Shown here: positions 21,691 to 23,562 of the stretch, in pieces | How positions within the stretch are numbered: position 1 is the first letter of the stretch | Layout of the letters: each line of letters starts with the position of its first letter | Assembly: GCA_946480055.1 (NCBI GenBank) | Contig: CAMLID010000049.1 | Span: 1 to 23,562 of the forward strand | DNA: 23,562 nucleotides | Direction of reading: 5' to 3' | Source: an uncultured Lysobacter sp. | GTDB taxonomy: Bacteria; Pseudomonadota; Gammaproteobacteria; Xanthomonadales; Xanthomonadaceae | The notes under the pieces: generated by a model | Database searches by the model: none | Told to the model about the DNA's origin: nothing | What the model saw: only the letters and a program-made list of their open reading frames with translations | Position numbers and translations under genes: made by a program

Positions 21691-21717
21691 CCCCTCTCCC
21701 GCTTGCCGGGAGAGGGG
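21691..21717. repeat. CCCCTCTCCC hairpin, intergenic repeat type
   Basis: Positions 21691-21701 pair with 21707-21717 (11 bp) around a CTTGC loop. GTTGGGTGAGGG follows. This CTCTCCC...GGGAGAGGGGTTGGGTGAGGG pattern is a commonly seen dispersed intergenic sequence in proteobacterial genomes. Only one copy is in this window. Confidence 0.6.
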
Positions 21718-21744
21718 TTGGGTGAGGGCCGGCGCGAACCCCAG

Positions 21745-21775
21745 AAACGAAAACGCCGGCGCAAGGCCGGCGTTT
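21745..21775 (-). terminator. Intrinsic terminator of the aldolase gene
   Basis: AAACGCCGGC (21751-21760) pairs with GCCGGCGTTT (21766-21775) around a GCAAG loop. On the minus strand the stem ends in TTT and TCGTTTC follows. It lies 22 bases past the aldolase stop. Confidence 0.8.
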
Positions 21776-21797
21776 CCGCTGAGTCGGGCAGCGCGAT

Positions 21798-22808
21798 TTA
21801 CGCGGCCGACTGCCACTGGCCGAGCGCGGCCAGGCCGTTGTCGCGGGCGCGCGCGAACACGGTCTGCTGCGCCGACGCGACGTTGTTGACCAGGTCCTGC
21901 GACCACAGCTTGAGCGCGGCCGACTGCATGGCGCGGCCGTAGGAGAACGACAGCGGCCACGGATTCGGGCCCATGCGGTTCATCGCGTCCAGGTGCGCGG
22001 TCGCGTCCTCGTCGGACTGGCCGCCCGAGAGGAACACGATGCCCGGCAGGATCGCCGGCACGGTCGACTTCAGGCACTGCAGGGTCGCGGCGGCGACTTC
22101 CTCGACGCTGGCCTGCTCGTCGCTGGTGGTACCCGGCAGCACCATCGAGGCCTTCAGGATCGTGCCCTCCAGCATCACGCTCTGCTCGTACAGCGCGCCG
22201 AACAGCGAACGCAGCACGACCTCGGTGACTTCGAAGCAGGCGTCGATATCGTGGCTGCCGTCCATGATCACTTCCGGCTCGACCATCGGCACCAGGCCCT
22301 GCTCCTGGCAGAGCGCGGCGTAGCGCGCCAGGGCGTGGCTGTTGGCTTCGATGCAGGTGCCCGACGGGATGTCGTCGCCGATGTTGATGACCGCGCGCCA
22401 CTTGGCGAAGCGGGCGCCGAGCTTGTAGTACTCCTCCAGGCGCGCGCGCAGGCCGTCCAGGCCTTCGGTGACCACTTCGCCCGGGAAACCGGCGAGCGGC
22501 TGCGGGCCCTTGTCGACCTTGATGCCCGGAATGATGCCGTTGTCGGTCATCAACTTGGTGAACGGCACGCCGGACTTGGTCGACTGGCGGATGGTTTCGT
22601 CGTACAGGATCGCGCCGGAGATGTAGTCGCCCAGCTTGGGCGTGCTCAGCAGCAGCTCGCGGTAGGCGCGGCGGTTCTCTTCGCTGTTCTCGATGCCGAC
22701 GCCGGCGAAGCGCTTGGCGATGGTGTTGTTGGACTCATCGATGGCGATGATGCCCTTACCCGCGGCGACCATGGCCTGGGCGGTTTCGGCAAGCTGTTCG
22801 ATGCTCAT
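21798..22808 (-). CDS. Class I fructose-bisphosphate aldolase
   Basis: This glycolytic enzyme of 336 residues splits fructose 1,6-bisphosphate into two triose phosphates by a Schiff base. The N-terminal GIIAIDESNNTIAKRF, the FAKWRAVI segment and the Schiff-base site GTILKASMVLPG with Lys219 are intact. The GIVFLSGGQSDEDATAHL phosphate-binding segment is also intact. It is of the animal/plant-like class I type, not the metal-dependent class II type common in bacteria. The ATG at 22808 is chosen for the AGGA just upstream and the usual MSIEQLAETAQ start; an ATG at 22841 is in frame. Its gene follows pyruvate kinase on the same strand with a hairpin between. Confidence 0.95.
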   Translation of the reverse strand: MSIEQLAETAQAMVAAGKGIIAIDESNNTIAKRFAGVGIENSEENRRAYRELLLSTPKLGDYISGAILYDETIRQSTKSGVPFTKLMTDNGIIPGIKVDKGPQPLAGFPGEVVTEGLDGLRARLEEYYKLGARFAKWRAVINIGDDIPSGTCIEANSHALARYAALCQEQGLVPMVEPEVIMDGSHDIDACFEVTEVVLRSLFGALYEQSVMLEGTILKASMVLPGTTSDEQASVEEVAAATLQCLKSTVPAILPGIVFLSGGQSDEDATAHLDAMNRMGPNPWPLSFSYGRAMQSAALKLWSQDLVNNVASAQQTVFARARDNGLAALGQWQSAA

Positions 22809-22883
22809 GGACGTCCTGAGGAAGCGGTGGGAAGCCCTCAATTATAGCGGCTGCCGGCGACAGCCGCCCCAGCGCACGTCGCA

Positions 22884-22912
22884 AAGCGCCAAGCCCGTTG
22901 CGGGGCTTGGCG
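22884..22912 (-). terminator. Hairpin/terminator after pyruvate kinase
   Basis: CGCCAAGCCC (22887-22896) pairs with GGGCTTGGCG (22903-22912) around a 6-base loop. On the minus strand GCTTTGCG follows, a weak T-run. It lies 81 bases after the pyruvate kinase stop. Confidence 0.55.
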
Positions 22913-22993
22913 GTAACCGTTTTCAAGTGCGCTGTCCGACACCGGGAACGCGCCCTGTCGGAGCGTGGCCGGGCGCCGGGCCCGGCCTCGGGC

Positions 22994-23562
22994 TCAGAGT
23001 TCGCCCAGGCCCTCGGCGCAACCGCCGGCGCCGACCTGGAGCAGGCGCAGGGTGTTGGTGGCGCCGTGCTGTTCCATGGTGTCGCCGCTGGTGAAGATCA
23101 CCCGCTCCTCGATCGCCAGCTTGCCGGTGTCGAACAGCTGCTTGACCGCGCTGCGGGCGGCGTCGCGCGAGGCCAGGCCGCGGCTGTCGAAGTCGATCGG
23201 GTAGACGTCGCGCATAAGAGCCATGCGCCGGCGCGCGCCGGGATGGCGCGAGAAGGCGTAGATCGGCGAGTTGGAGCGGAACCGCGACAGGAAGCGCGCG
23301 GTGCCGCCGGACTCGGTCAGGGCCACGATCGCGCGCACGCCGATGTGCTCGGACAGGAACATCGCCGCCATCGCGATCGCCTGGTCGGCACGTTCGAGGT
23401 TGCGCGGCGCGGCTTCGAAATCGGTGTCGTGGTCGAACTGGCGTTCGGCGCCCAGGCAGATGCGCGCCATCGCCTCCACCGCCTTGATCGGATAGCGGCC
23501 GGCCGCGGATTCCTGCGACAGCATCACCGCGTCGGTGCCGTCGATCACGGCGTTGGCGACGT
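22994..23562 (-). CDS. pyk: Pyruvate kinase, C-terminal part (cut by window edge)
   Basis: Only the last 188 codons are in the window; the 5' part lies beyond 23562. The visible start VANAVIDGTDAVMLSQESAAGRYPIKAVEAM is the conserved end of the catalytic barrel, where Ser replaces the more usual Thr of AET. The C-terminal allosteric domain follows (RAIVALTESGGTARFLSRFR, then PIYAFSR). The enzyme converts phosphoenolpyruvate and ADP to pyruvate and ATP. The end is at the usual point, shortly after the VIFTSGD segment. Its partner in the same direction is class I aldolase. Confidence 0.95.
   Translation of the reverse strand, partial: VANAVIDGTDAVMLSQESAAGRYPIKAVEAMARICLGAERQFDHDTDFEAAPRNLERADQAIAMAAMFLSEHIGVRAIVALTESGGTARFLSRFRSNSPIYAFSRHPGARRRMALMRDVYPIDFDSRGLASRDAARSAVKQLFDTGKLAIEERVIFTSGDTMEQHGATNTLRLLQVGAGGCAEGLGEL

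Overview
The window looks like chromosome of a high-GC gammaproteobacterium of the Lysobacter/Xanthomonadaceae type. This rests on strong G/C third-position bias throughout, an S6-glutamylation pair (rimB-rimK), a class I fructose-bisphosphate aldolase beside pyruvate kinase, a killing-trait (RebB) protein, and GTAG-headed REP-like palindromes of the kind seen in xanthomonads. The genus is an inference from family composition; no search was possible.

Layout. 1-325: no convincing gene, but a minus-strand terminator and an AT-rich inverted repeat. 326-1686: rimK and rimB (minus, ATGA overlap), behind a tRNA-Gly(CCC) that has its own promoter and terminator. 1924-3741: a secreted GDSL-esterase autotransporter (minus). 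3957-6215: thiS, a 529-bp REP-rich spacer, then thiG and trmB overlapping by one base (plus). 6236-8083: a large SLC13-type permease with a cytosolic RCK_C-like insert. 8109-8489: a small Rieske protein (minus), divergent from a small membrane protein and a fumarylacetoacetate-hydrolase-family enzyme. 9626-10027: mscL, followed by a strong terminator and an inverted REP pair. 10427-11851: an exported M28 metallopeptidase. 12119-12691: a lone RebB-domain (R-body) protein with an unusual C-terminal extension, followed by a nested palindromic element. 12947-14678: a SpoU-type RNA methyltransferase with a long disordered N-terminus, and a RimJ/RimL-type acetyltransferase (minus). 14774-19043: an RND efflux permease and its lipoprotein adaptor (minus). 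19333-20936: a cysteine synthase and a polytopic DUF6498-like protein (plus). 21058-21588: a tail-anchored protein with two L7/L12-like motifs (minus). 21798-23562: class I aldolase and the 3' part of pyruvate kinase (minus).

How the genes work together. Most loci are housekeeping: ribosome modification, thiamine thiazole synthesis, tRNA m7G46, osmotic safety valve, cysteine synthesis and lower glycolysis. Envelope and secretion functions are the other theme: esterase autotransporter, exported peptidase, RND efflux and MscL. No phage, IS element, CRISPR array or clear defence island is visible.

The least ordinary parts are the orphan RebB-like protein, the tail-anchored double L7/L12-like protein, the methyltransferase with its roughly 145-residue charged tail, the REP-split thiS/thiG locus, and two distinct families of intergenic palindromes. 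None of these is proven to be a new system; they are the places to look.
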